A stretch of 48,797 nucleotides of DNA, taken from the IMG/VR virus record IMGVR_UViG_3300043331_001241, positions 1-48,797 of that record; one strand, written 5' to 3'. This DNA is from a virus. The notes under the pieces were generated by a model. That model saw only the letters and a list, made by a program, of their open reading frames with translations, was not told the DNA's origin and ran no database searches. Both the position numbers and the translations under genes were made by a program. The number at the start of each line of letters is the position of its first letter. The first letter of the stretch is position 1. Below, in pieces: positions 1 to 7,998 of the stretch.

Positions 1-90
1 CATGACAAGGCGCCACGTGATATCAACGCCGTGAAGCCAATGAAGCGGGAATACGTTTCACCCGCCCGCTCCTTTTCAGCAGCCTGCTAG
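1..90 (+). CDS. C-terminal tail of an unidentified gene (partial)
   Basis: Frame 1 is open from the window edge to a TAG at 88-90, giving about 29 residues ending in SPARSFSAAC. I do not recognise the family and the stretch is too short to judge coding by codon use. The stop codon lies against an 11-bp hairpin followed by a T run, which suits a gene end with a terminator. It could equally be a chance open frame. Confidence 0.2.
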   Translation, partial: HDKAPRDINAVKPMKREYVSPARSFSAAC

Positions 91-118
91 TGGTTCGAAT
101 CTAACGTTTCGAACCACT
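89..118. repeat. Perfect 11-bp inverted repeat, possible terminator or operator
   Basis: AGTGGTTCGAA at 89-99 is followed after 8 bases by its exact reverse complement at 108-118, then by GGATTTTT. On the plus strand this could terminate the gene ending at 90. The symmetric core and moderate GC would also suit a dimeric regulator. No family is assigned. Confidence 0.45.
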
Positions 119-144
119 GGATTTTTGCTGATGTATCAAATTTC

Positions 145-206
145 CATGACATTTGAAAACTATTACCTCAATCCAGCAATCTGGCGCCAGGGACTCAAAT
201 GTCATG
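145..206. repeat. 12-bp inverted repeat pair around a short palindrome
   Basis: CATGACATTTGA at 145-156 and its exact reverse complement TCAAATGTCATG at 195-206 are 38 bases apart. Between them lies the perfect 10-bp palindrome CTGGCGCCAG at 181-190. The arrangement looks like a pair of regulator half-sites or a structured leader in the intergenic region. No function is known to me. Confidence 0.4.
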
Positions 207-580
207 TTTGATCCACTAGCATCGTTAGGCATCGGTTCGTGCAGGACGGTCGTCGCAAACCGGCCCTGCGCCCATAAAGGGCATTGCGGCCACGACCTCC
301 TCGCCGGAACGCACGCAAAGACGGCTAGCAAAACCAACCCACGGGCGTGGCAGTACGGCACCGGATGACGCCCCGTTCCGCACAGCCTGCCGAACTCCGC
401 CTCGTTCGCCGTGACACAGGAGGATCAGATGACATAGCGGCGTTTTCACTTTAGGGAAATGCCGCGTCGAAGGATTTGCGGGTTTTGCCAAGCGGTCGTA
501 GATGGTGGCCGCTCGTCCAAAAAAGTGGGAACCGCATGATTGGTGTCGGAGATGACCACCCGTATACAGAAGCTGCACCC
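207..580. other. Intergenic region downstream of the decarboxylase gene
   Basis: About 370 bases with no open frame that looks coding on either strand. The few short frames are unlike any family I know. The segment is the 3' flank of the leftward gene at 581-1540. I see no clear Rho-independent terminator and no recognisable insertion-sequence end. Confidence 0.4.
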
Positions 581-1540
581 TCAGGCCACGTTTGCTGCGG
601 AAACCTTGGATTCAAAATAGGCAATTGCGCGCGCGAGCCCCTCGCGCAACGGGATCGTCGGCGTCCATCTGAGCTGTGATGTCGCCGCGTCGATATCCGG
701 CCGACGTTGTTTGGGATCATCAGCCGGCAGCGGCTGATAGGAGAGCACGGAGCGCGAGCCTGTCAGTTCGATGACGAGTTCGGCGAGCTCGCCAATCGTA
801 AACTCGGCTGGATTTCCGAGATTGATCGGCCCGGTGATATCCGCGGGACTGTTCATTAGCCGAATAAGACCTTCGATGAGATCGTCAACATAACAAAAGG
901 ATCGCGTCTGCTGGCCCTCGCCAAAAATCGTGATCGGCTCATTTTTAAGCGCCTGCATAATGAAGTTCGACACTACTCGTCCGTCGGCGGGGTGCATGCG
1001 TGGCCCGTAGGTATTGAAAATGCGAGCAACCTTGATCTCGAGCTGGTGCTGCTTGTGATAATCAAAGAACAAAGTTTCGGCGCAGCGCTTACCTTCATCG
1101 TAGCAGGAGCGCGGCCCAATCGGATTGACGTTACCCCAATAGCTCTCGGGCTGCGGATGCACCACCGGGTCACCGTAAACCTCCGACGTTGAGGCCTGGA
1201 AAATGCGGCATTTCAGTCGTTTCGCCAAGCCCAACATGTTGATGGCCCCGTGCACACTTGTCTTAGTCGTTTGCACGGGATCATGCTGGTAATGGATTGG
1301 GGAAGCGGGACAGGCTAAATTGTAGATCTCGTCGACTTCAATATAGAGCGGAAAGGTAACGTCGTGACGAACGAGTTCGAAGCGTGGATGAGCGAGCAGG
1401 TGCTCAATATTTTGTTTTGATCCAGTGAAGAAGTTGTCGACGCAGACAACTTCGTGACCGGCGGCAATTAAGCGATCGCAAAGATGTGAGCCAAGAAATC
1501 CCGCACCACCTGTCACGAGAACGGATTTGGTCGCCATCAT
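581..1540 (-). CDS. UDP-glucuronate decarboxylase (UDP-xylose synthase), SDR family
   Basis: The 319-residue product is a typical extended short-chain dehydrogenase that makes UDP-xylose from UDP-glucuronate using bound NAD, a cytosolic step feeding surface polysaccharide synthesis. Seen: the Rossmann loop [10 protein letters not shown] (11-20), the VDNFFTG nucleotide-binding segment (34-40), STSEVYGDP around 117-125, and the catalytic YxxxK as YDEGK (147-151). LACPASP and FCYVDDL segments are characteristic of the UXS branch rather than UDP-glucose 4-epimerases. The length is normal. The first of two adjacent ATGs is preferred because AGGGAA sits 8 bases upstream. It is chromosomal, outside the prophage, and apparently monocistronic. 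Confidence 0.85.
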   Translation of the reverse strand: MMATKSVLVTGGAGFLGSHLCDRLIAAGHEVVCVDNFFTGSKQNIEHLLAHPRFELVRHDVTFPLYIEVDEIYNLACPASPIHYQHDPVQTTKTSVHGAINMLGLAKRLKCRIFQASTSEVYGDPVVHPQPESYWGNVNPIGPRSCYDEGKRCAETLFFDYHKQHQLEIKVARIFNTYGPRMHPADGRVVSNFIMQALKNEPITIFGEGQQTRSFCYVDDLIEGLIRLMNSPADITGPINLGNPAEFTIGELAELVIELTGSRSVLSYQPLPADDPKQRRPDIDAATSQLRWTPTIPLREGLARAIAYFESKVSAANVA

Positions 1541-2203
1541 TTTGTGATTTCCCTACTGTGTTAGAAAAATTGAATAGATTTTCTATACGACGAACTAGGA
1601 ATACATTTGTAGACGCGGAGCGTTCTGTAGCGTTGAAATAAGAGTGGCGATAAACGCCAGGCGACTCAGACACGACGTTGCGTGCGCTGCCTTGCGAATT
1701 AAGCAATGCTACCGCACTTTGGGTGAATTAATCCCCCAAATCAAAAGCACTAAGGTAGCATCGCGGAATCTTAAATTGGATCCGCCACACCGTTGCCATC
1801 AGTTCGGAGCTTTCTCACGGCAGGGCGAGCATACGCCATTTTGCGGAAGCTCAAATTACCTCAAGTCGTGATGATAGTTTGCCAGGTTTGCAATTTGATA
1901 AGGACTTGCAACCAGCCTTGCCTCTTGAATGCTCTAAAAATAAGGAATATTTTCATAACCTTAGATCGACATCAACCGCTTTGCCATTTTTACATTAAGT
2001 AACTTTATAAGTTTGGTTAAATCCGCAATTCTACCTAGTATCACACCTCAACAACTTTCATACAATTAACGCTGGTCTCTTTAACAACGCAGGCGGCGCA
2101 AATCAAGAGGCAATCCTGCCGACTCCACAAATCAAACCGCTTTGATAAATTCTCGAGGAGCACGTCTCTTAGCCTACTCCTCACCCCGTGCCTTTGATTG
2201 CAG
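1541..2203. other. Long AT-richer intergenic region, no gene seen
   Basis: About 660 bases between the decarboxylase start and the ISL3 remnant. Open frames here are short and have no family resemblance. There is a separated inverted repeat, ATGCTACC near 1706 and GGTAGCAT near 1754. The segment must hold the leftward promoter of the decarboxylase gene, but I cannot place it with confidence. Confidence 0.35.
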
Positions 2204-2485
2204 CTAAGCCCGTGGGCTTCGTGTTATTGACTCTGTGCCTGCGCATAGAAGTTCCGGATCGATCGTTGTGGCGCCGATTGCGCTTCGGATCAAAACCATC
2301 GACTTGCGCACCGCATTGAGGAAGGCAGCGCTCGCGTTCTCCATCAGATGCCAGCGATCAGGGACCTGGACAGCGTGGGGCAATGCCTTCAATGCAGCCT
2401 CGCCATAACCGCCGCCGCGGTCTTGCGAGACTACGCTGATTCCGGATGATCGGTGAGCCAGGCTTTGCCCAACCCGAGACGTAGG
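2204..2485 (-). pseudogene. Remnant of an ISL3-family transposase
   Basis: Reading leftward, the translated segment contains VSQDRGGGYGEA followed by VQVPDRWHLMENASAAF, the D...RWHL region of the ISL3 DDE catalytic domain. Only about 75 residues survive downstream of it before a stop, against roughly 400 in an intact transposase. Upstream, LGLGKAWLTDHP is in another frame from the DRGGGYGEA part, so a one-base shift has occurred near 2445. The remnant ends just before the left end of the IS481-type element, which probably inserted into it. It is not expected to be functional. Confidence 0.65.
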
Positions 2486-2493
2486 TGACGGTT

Positions 2494-3752
2494 TGTACCG
2501 GACACATGGGTAACACTTTTCGCGGCTTAGCGGGAGGTGTTGATGCCGTGGAGAGAGTGTTCGGTGATGGATGAACGTGTGCGCTTCATTGGCCGTCTTC
2601 TGGACGGCGAGGGCATGAGCGAGTTGTGCCGGGAGTTCGGCATTTCACGAAAGACCGGCTACAAGATCTTCAATCGTTACCGCCAGGAAGGCGTCGAGGC
2701 GCTGACGGACCGTTCGCGCCGGCCGGTGCGCTTATGCCAATCAGCTTCCCGATCAGGTGGAGGCCATGATCGTGCGGCTGAAGCGGGAGAAGCCGCATTG
2801 GGGTGCGCGTAAAATCCGGGAGCTCCTGGTACGCCGCCTTAACGGTGATGTGCGCGTGCCGGCCAAAAGCACCGTGCATGCCGTGCTCGACCGGCACGGC
2901 CCGGTGAAGCGCGCCCGTCAAAGGCGGCGCTTCACGGCTGAGGGCACGGCCCTGTCGGCGGCGAGTGCTCCCAATGACCTCTGGTGCGCCGATTTCAAAG
3001 GCGAGTTCAAGCTCGGCAATGGCCGATACTGTTACCCGCTGACGGTCATCGACCAAGCATCGCGCATGCTTTTGGCCTGCGAAGCCCTCGAGACGACAAA
3101 GGAAGACGGCGTCTTCAGCGCCTTCCAGCGGCTCTTCACCGATCGCGGCTTGCCGAACGCCATCCGCAGCGACAACGGCTTGCCTTTCGCCTCGCCAAAC
3201 GGGCTCTAAATCTGTCAAAGCTCTCGGTCTGGTGGCTCAGGCTGGGCATTGCGCTGGAGCGGATCCGCCCAGGCCACCCGCAGCAGAATGGCCGTCATGA
3301 ACGCATGTACCTGACGCTGAAGATGGAAGCCACCCGCCCGCCCGGCATGAACTGCCTCAGCAGCAGGCTGCGTTTCGACGATTTCCTGAAGGAATTCAAT
3401 ACAGAACGACCCCATGAAGCGCTCGCCATGAAGGCGCCGGGCGACGTCAATACGTCATCAGCCGAGCCATATTCCGGACTGCCCGAGCTGGACTATCCCT
3501 TCCACGACAAAGACATCCTCGTCACCAAATGCGGCCGCATCTGCATGCACCGCAAGAAGGTCAATATCTCGGCTGTCATGGCCGGTCGGAGGCTGGGAAT
3601 CAAGGAGGTCGAAGACGGCATTTGGCTCGTCTCCTTCATGCAGTATATCGACCTGGAGCAGAAAACCTTGCAAACCATCGACAATCAGTTCGGCACGAGA
3701 TTGTCACCCATGTCTCAGGGACATTCTGTTACCTATGTCTCCGGTATGGACA
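2494..3752 (+). mobile_element. Degenerate IS481-family insertion sequence
   Basis: About 1.25 kb bounded by imperfect inverted ends: TACCGGACACATGGGTAACA at 2496-2515 and the inverted counterpart TGTTACCTATGTCTCCGGTA at 3727-3746, which match at most positions. It encloses one broken transposase gene. The exact outer bases and a target duplication are not clear. It lies in the left chromosomal flank, close to but outside attL. Confidence 0.7.
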
Positions 3753-3859
3753 AAAAGAAAACTGGCTGGGGCGCTAGTCTAGAATTCGAACCCCAGACTT
3801 ACGCGTTACAAAACCGGGGCTCAGCAATTGGCAGGGCGAATCTTAGCGAAAATATATGA
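2537..3859 (+). pseudogene. IS481-family transposase, broken by two frameshifts and stop loss
   Basis: Three frames together give one transposase. The first has an HTH (ELCREFGISRKTGYKIF), the second most of the integrase core (WGARKIRELL, LWCADFKGEF, IRSDNGLPFASPNGL), the third the end of the core with the catalytic Glu region (HPQQNGRHERMYLTLK) and the C-terminal domain (FNTERPHEAL, YSGLPELDYPF). A probable extra base near 2733 shifts the first junction; a lost base near 3208 creates a TAA at the second. The usual end near LSPMS (about 3717) reads on to 3859, so the stop is also mutated. Inactive unless complemented. Confidence 0.75.
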
Positions 3860-3973
3860 CAATCGATGCAAATCCGCGCTGCGTAATTTGCTGACACAAT
3901 GTTGACACGACGACAGCTCGGGCCAATCGTCTCGCGTCTACTAATAGTAACTCCTTGATATCATGTTGAAAAA

Positions 3974-4019
3974 TGGTGAGCCCAGATGGATTCGAACCAT
4001 CGACCTACTGATTAAAAGT
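3974..4019. repeat. attL, 46-bp copy of the tRNA-Lys 3' part
   Basis: Identical base for base to 48414-48459, starting at TGGTGAGCCCAGATGG and ending at ATTAAAAGT, just inside the anticodon loop. After 4019 the two copies diverge, and here no D-arm or 5' acceptor strand follows, so this is only a tRNA fragment left by integration. Confidence 0.92.
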
Positions 4020-4140
4020 TTGGATGAGAGGTAGGCGGATCAATCGCTTAGCGGTCGGATGAATCCGCCTATTTGCGTTATTGGGGGCAATAGTCGGATT
4101 CAGCCTGGCAGGCGGCGTGGCGTGGCTCGCTGCAGTTCTT

Positions 4141-4416
4141 TTAGCTTCCTGGCCATTCCTGCCGGCCATGCAGAAGGCGAATGATTACCACCGAATCTCG
4201 GTCGGAGCGATGGACGATCACAAAAGGTGGCACCACCAACTCGCGGGTACCGGGCACGCGTCCGGGCCTAGCGCTTTCTGGATGAAGAGCCAGGCGAGCT
4301 ACAGCTGCTTCGATGGCGTCACCTAACTTGATCGCGGCCCTTGGATTACGCTCGGCGATATAAGCAAGTTGGCTCTTTCGGTTGCGTTCGGCCTCCGGTA
4401 GCCACTCGATCTTCAC
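4141..4416 (-). CDS. ParE/RelE-superfamily toxin
   Basis: A 91-residue protein with the ParE-type layout: N-terminal helix pair (EWLPEAERNRKSQLAYIAERNP), a central PGRVPGTRELVV strand region and the C-terminal LLHGRQEWP motif. Members of this superfamily poison gyrase (ParE) or cleave ribosome-bound mRNA (RelE); PGR..GTRE and HGRQ.WP favour ParE. Its ATG overlaps the end of the upstream antitoxin gene by 4 bases, as usual for such pairs. It lies directly inside attL, where it could stabilise the prophage. Confidence 0.82.
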   Translation of the reverse strand: MKIEWLPEAERNRKSQLAYIAERNPRAAIKLGDAIEAAVARLALHPESARPGRVPGTRELVVPPFVIVHRSDRDSVVIIRLLHGRQEWPGS

Positions 4417-4718
4417 GCTGATTCGTCATTGGTTTGCTTAGCGCGTCTCACTAGTTCCGAGCGCATCTGACGCCAGTTCGACCGCACCACCTCGTGCGGA
4501 ATACGACGCACATTCGGGTCCTCAGCCTCCCGCATCCCTTGCTCCACTTCCGCGCGAAACCAAGCCTCGTAGGCGGCTTCGTCTTGTTGGCGGTGCACAT
4601 AGTCCCGCATGAAGTCACGCAAGAGCTGCGCACCCGTACGATCATGGGCCTTGGCCGCCTCGGTAAAGCGGGCCTTCAGGTCCTCGTCAACGCGAAAAGT
4701 GAATGTCGCTTCGGTCAT
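4413..4718 (-). CDS. Ribbon-helix-helix antitoxin of the ParD/RelB-like type
   Basis: A 101-residue protein. The N-terminal 40 residues (ATFTFRVDEDLKARFTEAAK, then DRTGAQLLRDFMRDYV) form a ribbon-helix-helix DNA-binding fold. The charged C-terminal half (about 45-101) would wrap the toxin. Translation is coupled to the downstream toxin by an ATGA overlap. Such antitoxins bind their own promoter, and a palindrome lies just upstream at 4730-4759. Confidence 0.82.
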   Translation of the reverse strand: MTEATFTFRVDEDLKARFTEAAKAHDRTGAQLLRDFMRDYVHRQQDEAAYEAWFRAEVEQGMREAEDPNVRRIPHEVVRSNWRQMRSELVRRAKQTNDESA

Positions 4719-4729
4719 TGCCTTGCCTG

Positions 4730-4759
4730 TGTGTTACCTGATCAGTGCATGATAACACA
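4730..4759 (-). promoter_or_regulatory. Probable operator of the toxin-antitoxin operon
   Basis: TGTGTTA at 4730-4736 and TAACACA at 4753-4759 form a perfect 7-bp inverted repeat with 16 bases between, followed by the palindrome ACACGTGT at 4757-4764. It begins 11 bases upstream of the antitoxin ATG, the expected position for an autoregulated promoter-operator. Confidence 0.55.
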
Positions 4760-4777
4760 CGTGTAATGCCTCGGCTA

Positions 4778-5689
4778 TTATCGGGCGATGACGGCACCGG
4801 TCGCTGTGATTGGTCCCGCCAGGGATGGTATAACTAGGCCATCGTCAAAGAACATAATCTCAGCGCCCTCGGATCGATCGCGTGCACTGTACCCGACAGT
4901 ATAAGTGATGTATCCGCAGCCTGCGTAGAGTTCGCGTATGGGAGCGGCATTGTCGTATGAGACAATCCACCTTTGTTGGTTGATATTATTTGTGACAAAG
5001 CTTGCGACACGCGCATGGTCGGCATGGTTATAAAAGTGATAATATAGGTCTCTTGCTTTTTCGTAGTAGGGTGGATCTAAATAAATCAAGGTTGATTTTG
5101 GCCAAACCTTTGTCCCGGCTTTCAAAAAGCGAAGTGCGTCTTGGTTTGTGAGTCGTATTCGGTTGCGCATCTTGGCTATTGACTCAATTCGATTGACCAA
5201 CTCGGCCGCATTGTAACGCGCGTCGATTTTCCATGCGCCGGTCTGCTCGCGCCCGCCAATAATCCCACCGTTTAGAATCCCAGAGCGATTTGTCCTGTTA
5301 AGAAAGAAAGTCGCGAAGCCGAGCTGCAGATCGTCGTGCTCGTCAGGCTTAGCGAGTATAGATTTTTGCTTGTCCCACTCCGCCACAGTCAACCGGCTGT
5401 CCCGAACGCGTTTGCACAGGGCATCAGTGTGGGAAAGCACGGCCTTCCAGAATGCGTAGACTGGTCGGCTAATATCGTTAATTCGAATTTTTGCCACATA
5501 TTCCTGAAGCAGCAGCTCGAATGCGACTGCAGCTCCCCCAGCAAAAGGTTCGACGTATTCGCCATCAGAAAGGCCATTCGCCAGAATGATCGACTTTACA
5601 AACGGAGCCAATTTGGCTTTGCCCCCGGGATATCGAAGCGGGCTGAAATGAACTAGGCGCCGAGGACTCTCGATTGCTCCACGCTTCAT
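4778..5689 (-). CDS. D12-class DNA N6-adenine methyltransferase
   Basis: 303 residues, normal for the Dam/M.EcoRV (D12) family. Seen: N-terminal RYPGGKAKLAPF (19-30), SAM-binding motif I YVEPFAGGAAV (45-55), the family segment NRTNRSGILNGGIIGG (131-146), and catalytic motif IV DPPYYEKA (205-212). It transfers a methyl group from SAM to adenine in a short target; the target cannot be read from sequence. Its ATG overlaps the stop of the upstream ParB-like gene by 4 bases, so the two are co-translated. No restriction endonuclease gene is adjacent. Base composition is lower in GC than the phage core, which suggests later acquisition. Confidence 0.88.
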   Translation of the reverse strand: MKRGAIESPRRLVHFSPLRYPGGKAKLAPFVKSIILANGLSDGEYVEPFAGGAAVAFELLLQEYVAKIRINDISRPVYAFWKAVLSHTDALCKRVRDSRLTVAEWDKQKSILAKPDEHDDLQLGFATFFLNRTNRSGILNGGIIGGREQTGAWKIDARYNAAELVNRIESIAKMRNRIRLTNQDALRFLKAGTKVWPKSTLIYLDPPYYEKARDLYYHFYNHADHARVASFVTNNINQQRWIVSYDNAAPIRELYAGCGYITYTVGYSARDRSEGAEIMFFDDGLVIPSLAGPITATGAVIAR

Positions 5690-7107
5690 GCCCAGATCCG
5701 CCCCAATAAGGGGAGTGCGTTGTCCCAGGCAGCCGTCAAATCGCCTTGGACCGGGGTTGCGAATCTATTGTGAACGTAAGAGTGCAACAGATCTGGAGAT
5801 AGAGGACTTGTGGTCTGGGAAAGCGCCCTCAACACGCTGTCAAATTCTTTTCTGGGCGTCCCCTGCGAGATGAAGTGATTGACGCTCTCTTCCACCTTCG
5901 CTTTCAACTTCTTTTCGACTTTGTGATTATTCTTGGGATCGACGAACATGGTCGAGCTACCGATTGACGCTAGGTGGTGGTCGACCGAGATTTCCAGGAA
6001 CACACGCAACATCACAGAAATTGCATGCTTGTGCTTGGTCAAGGACAATGACTTCAATTCTTCATATATCTCGTTGGCCTTGGCATTAGAAACTCGAAGT
6101 CGGTAGGGTTTAGCAACGACCGACACTCTCGGAATTGTGGGAAGTGACCGTGGATTTCCCGAAGACGTCGACCGGCTGATTGAAGTTTGGCCACTCGGTA
6201 CAGGGCTGCCTGGTGAAGTTGGCCCTTCCGCAGAGCTCGGATCACCAGTTGATGGGGGCTGAGGTGAGGGCTGAAGCTCCTCAATGGGAACCTGTCGGAT
6301 GGCCTTGCTAAGATCCGGCCGATCGGCTTTTTCAAGCCCATTGATGTAGGCGACCATCTGCGCTTTGCTCTTAAGCTGCGTGACGGTATATCGCTTCTCG
6401 GCAAGGTCAAGGACTACCCGTCGAAGCCCTTTTATTGCTTCCTCCAGAGGAACGAAGCTAAACAGAGTTTGCTTCTTGATGTCTAATCCAAGTTCATTCC
6501 GGACGTCGGGCGTTTCGATCAAGCGGCGCAATGTTGTGATGAAACGTCCTTTGAGAAGAGCTAGCTGCTCATCGTTCAAGTCGCCATATCGTTCAACGAA
6601 TTCCAGAGCTTGCAGCGCAGGGTCTCCACCTCGAAATCGCGCGGTTGCCTGTCCGTCCCAATCCACAATCCCCCGGCCTGCATCCTCACCAATGTGCCGA
6701 CGCTGAATCCAAGGGTTTGCTTCGTCACGGGTCGTCTCAACACATCGTATCGGCTCGATTTCATTCGGGTTAAACTGTTCTGCAGCCCGCTCCAAACGCC
6801 GTTGAAGAGCGTTAGACAAATTGAGCCCAGTGAGAACGCTCGGATTCTGCAATATCTTTAGTGCCGCAAGACGACGATTGCCTTCCAAGACAATGAACTT
6901 ATCTTGAGCGGTCGGAGACCGCGTTACCAGCCAGTTGTCGGTCGGACTCAAACCTTCTTCGACAATGCTATCAGCCAGGTTCGCCAGTTTTTCTTCTTGA
7001 TTGTCGATTACTTGCTGCAGCGCATCACGCTGACTACTAACTGTCGGAATGCGAGGATTGCTCTGATCGAGCAAAAGGGAACCGATCTTCAAATTTTTAA
7101 TCGCCAT
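5686..7107 (-). CDS. ParB-like (ParB/Srx fold) protein paired with the methyltransferase
   Basis: 473 residues. The N-terminal domain has the ParB-fold boxes: DQSNPRI (14-20), a helix with LADSIVEEGL (44-53) and EGNRRLAAL (75-83), the nucleotide-binding box of ParB, sulfiredoxin and DndB-like proteins. RRHIGEDAGRG follows near 137. A Ser/Pro/Gly-rich linker (about 280-325) leads to a C-terminal helical domain I do not recognise (AISVMLRVFLEISVDHHL). It lacks a visible ParB HTH and there is no ParA, so plasmid-style partition is unlikely. RBS GAGGG lies 4 bases before the ATG. The 4-base overlap with the methyltransferase points to a joint role in DNA modification or defence; this is inference. 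Confidence 0.65.
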   Translation of the reverse strand: MAIKNLKIGSLLLDQSNPRIPTVSSQRDALQQVIDNQEEKLANLADSIVEEGLSPTDNWLVTRSPTAQDKFIVLEGNRRLAALKILQNPSVLTGLNLSNALQRRLERAAEQFNPNEIEPIRCVETTRDEANPWIQRRHIGEDAGRGIVDWDGQATARFRGGDPALQALEFVERYGDLNDEQLALLKGRFITTLRRLIETPDVRNELGLDIKKQTLFSFVPLEEAIKGLRRVVLDLAEKRYTVTQLKSKAQMVAYINGLEKADRPDLSKAIRQVPIEELQPSPQPPSTGDPSSAEGPTSPGSPVPSGQTSISRSTSSGNPRSLPTIPRVSVVAKPYRLRVSNAKANEIYEELKSLSLTKHKHAISVMLRVFLEISVDHHLASIGSSTMFVDPKNNHKVEKKLKAKVEESVNHFISQGTPRKEFDSVLRALSQTTSPLSPDLLHSYVHNRFATPVQGDLTAAWDNALPLLGRIWA

Positions 7108-7200
7108 GGTGCCCTCAAATTGATTCTAAAAACAGCACCATAATAGTTGATTCGACGAGACTCGGTGGCAACTGTCCGACTTGCCCTTTTGGATACAATT

Positions 7201-7311
7201 CTATTTGCCGTTCAAGCCGCGTGCCATAGCGCAATCTTCTGCTGCTCGAGCCTGGCGCTGAGCCTGGCGATTCGCGTCGTCGGCCCGATCTGCATAGCGT
7301 GGTGTCGTCAT
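7201..7311 (-). CDS. Small 36-residue protein, truncated paralogue of the 7999-8484 product
   Basis: Starts at an ATG overlapping the previous gene's TGA (ATGA) and encodes MTTPRYADRADDANRQAQ plus 18 more residues to a TAG. Its start resembles the beginning of the protein at 7999-8484 (MTPPRYADKTEV), and both follow a small gene by a 4-base overlap. It may be a remnant of a duplicated gene. No function is known. Confidence 0.4.
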   Translation of the reverse strand: MTTPRYADRADDANRQAQRQARAAEDCAMARGLNGK

Positions 7312-7538
7312 GGAGCACCCTCTTTGAACTGATCGAGCAAGGTGACAGCCGTTCTATAGGCTTTGCTACTCGGCGTCGCTCGACCGGCGGCAATCTCAGC
7401 AATAAGAGCTTGAAGCGCGCTCTGCAGCTCGGTCAGCAACTGCAGCGCTTGGTGGAGATCTGCCACAGGAACCGGCGAAATTGTCGTATATCTGGCCAAA
7501 GCGTCGTTCAGACGGGAAATCAGGGCGGCTGTGCTCAT
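7308..7538 (-). CDS. Small helical phage protein, unknown function
   Basis: 76 residues from the chosen ATG (MSTAALISRLND); an ATG seven codons upstream is possible. The sequence is mostly helical (LHQALQLLTELQSALQALIAEIAAG) with no cysteines and no membrane segment. It overlaps the 36-residue gene downstream by 4 bases. I do not recognise the family. It may be the broken end of the early leftward operon, cut off by the gene at 7690. Confidence 0.45.
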   Translation of the reverse strand: MSTAALISRLNDALARYTTISPVPVADLHQALQLLTELQSALQALIAEIAAGRATPSSKAYRTAVTLLDQFKEGAP

Positions 7539-7645
7539 CGTGCCAGAGCCTTCATCCAATGGAATTGGTGCGCATCTCCATGATCAAGCCATTTGGTTAT
7601 GATCTTGGTCCAGCGTTTCGGCCATCTCGGTTCTGGGATTGTTTT

Positions 7646-7660
7646 GTTCCCCACTTGTTC
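7646..7660 (+). promoter_or_regulatory. LexA (SOS) box, GTTC-N7-GTTC
   Basis: GTTC at 7646-7649, seven bases, then GTTC at 7657-7660. This spacing is the LexA-binding consensus established for alphaproteobacteria. It lies 30 bases upstream of the ATG at 7690, so it would repress that gene until DNA damage. Confidence 0.65.
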
Positions 7661-7689
7661 TCATTCACTCACGACGCTAATCTCCCCAT

Positions 7690-7998
7690 ATGCGTGGAAA
7701 TTTTACCGTTGCCGAGCGCCCGTCCGATCCGCGGCTGCTGCGCCTCCTCGACCTGGCACCCTATGAGACGATCGAGGTGCAATGCATCTGCGGCTATAGT
7801 GTCCAGTACCCTTACGGCTTGCTGCAGCGGAAGTACCGAGTACGCTCCGATTCGCTAGTCTTTGACCTGCAATTCCGCCTCCGCTGTAAGCACTGCAACC
7901 GTTGGAAGGGGTTTCAGATATCGCTGCTAGATGAGCGCAACCGGGGCAATCTGGAAAAGGCAAAAGACCGGCTGATGATCGTGGCGGGCGGGGATTGA
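7690..7998 (+). CDS. Small zinc-ribbon-like protein under a LexA box
   Basis: 102 residues with two cysteine pairs, VQCICGYS (about 31-38) and LRCKHCNRW (about 63-71), separated by an aromatic/basic segment, a pattern that would bind one zinc. It runs against the leftward early operon and its stop touches the stop of the gene at 7999. The upstream GTTC-N7-GTTC site makes it a candidate DNA-damage-induced gene. A role in DNA or RNA binding is plausible but not shown. Confidence 0.6.
   Translation: MRGNFTVAERPSDPRLLRLLDLAPYETIEVQCICGYSVQYPYGLLQRKYRVRSDSLVFDLQFRLRCKHCNRWKGFQISLLDERNRGNLEKAKDRLMIVAGGD

Noticed and set aside
4081-4326. Hydrophobic plus-strand frame inside the toxin region
   Set aside because: It starts at TTG, lacks an RBS and is antisense to the well-supported ParE-like toxin; the hydrophobic start is probably chance.
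5686-7107. Plasmid or chromosome partition role for the ParB-like protein
   Set aside because: No ParA partner, no parS-like repeats seen nearby and no ParB HTH; the coupled partner is a methyltransferase.
7115-7402. 95-residue minus-strand frame before the ParB-like gene
   Set aside because: It overlaps two small genes joined by an ATGA, is very Arg/Ser-rich and has no RBS.
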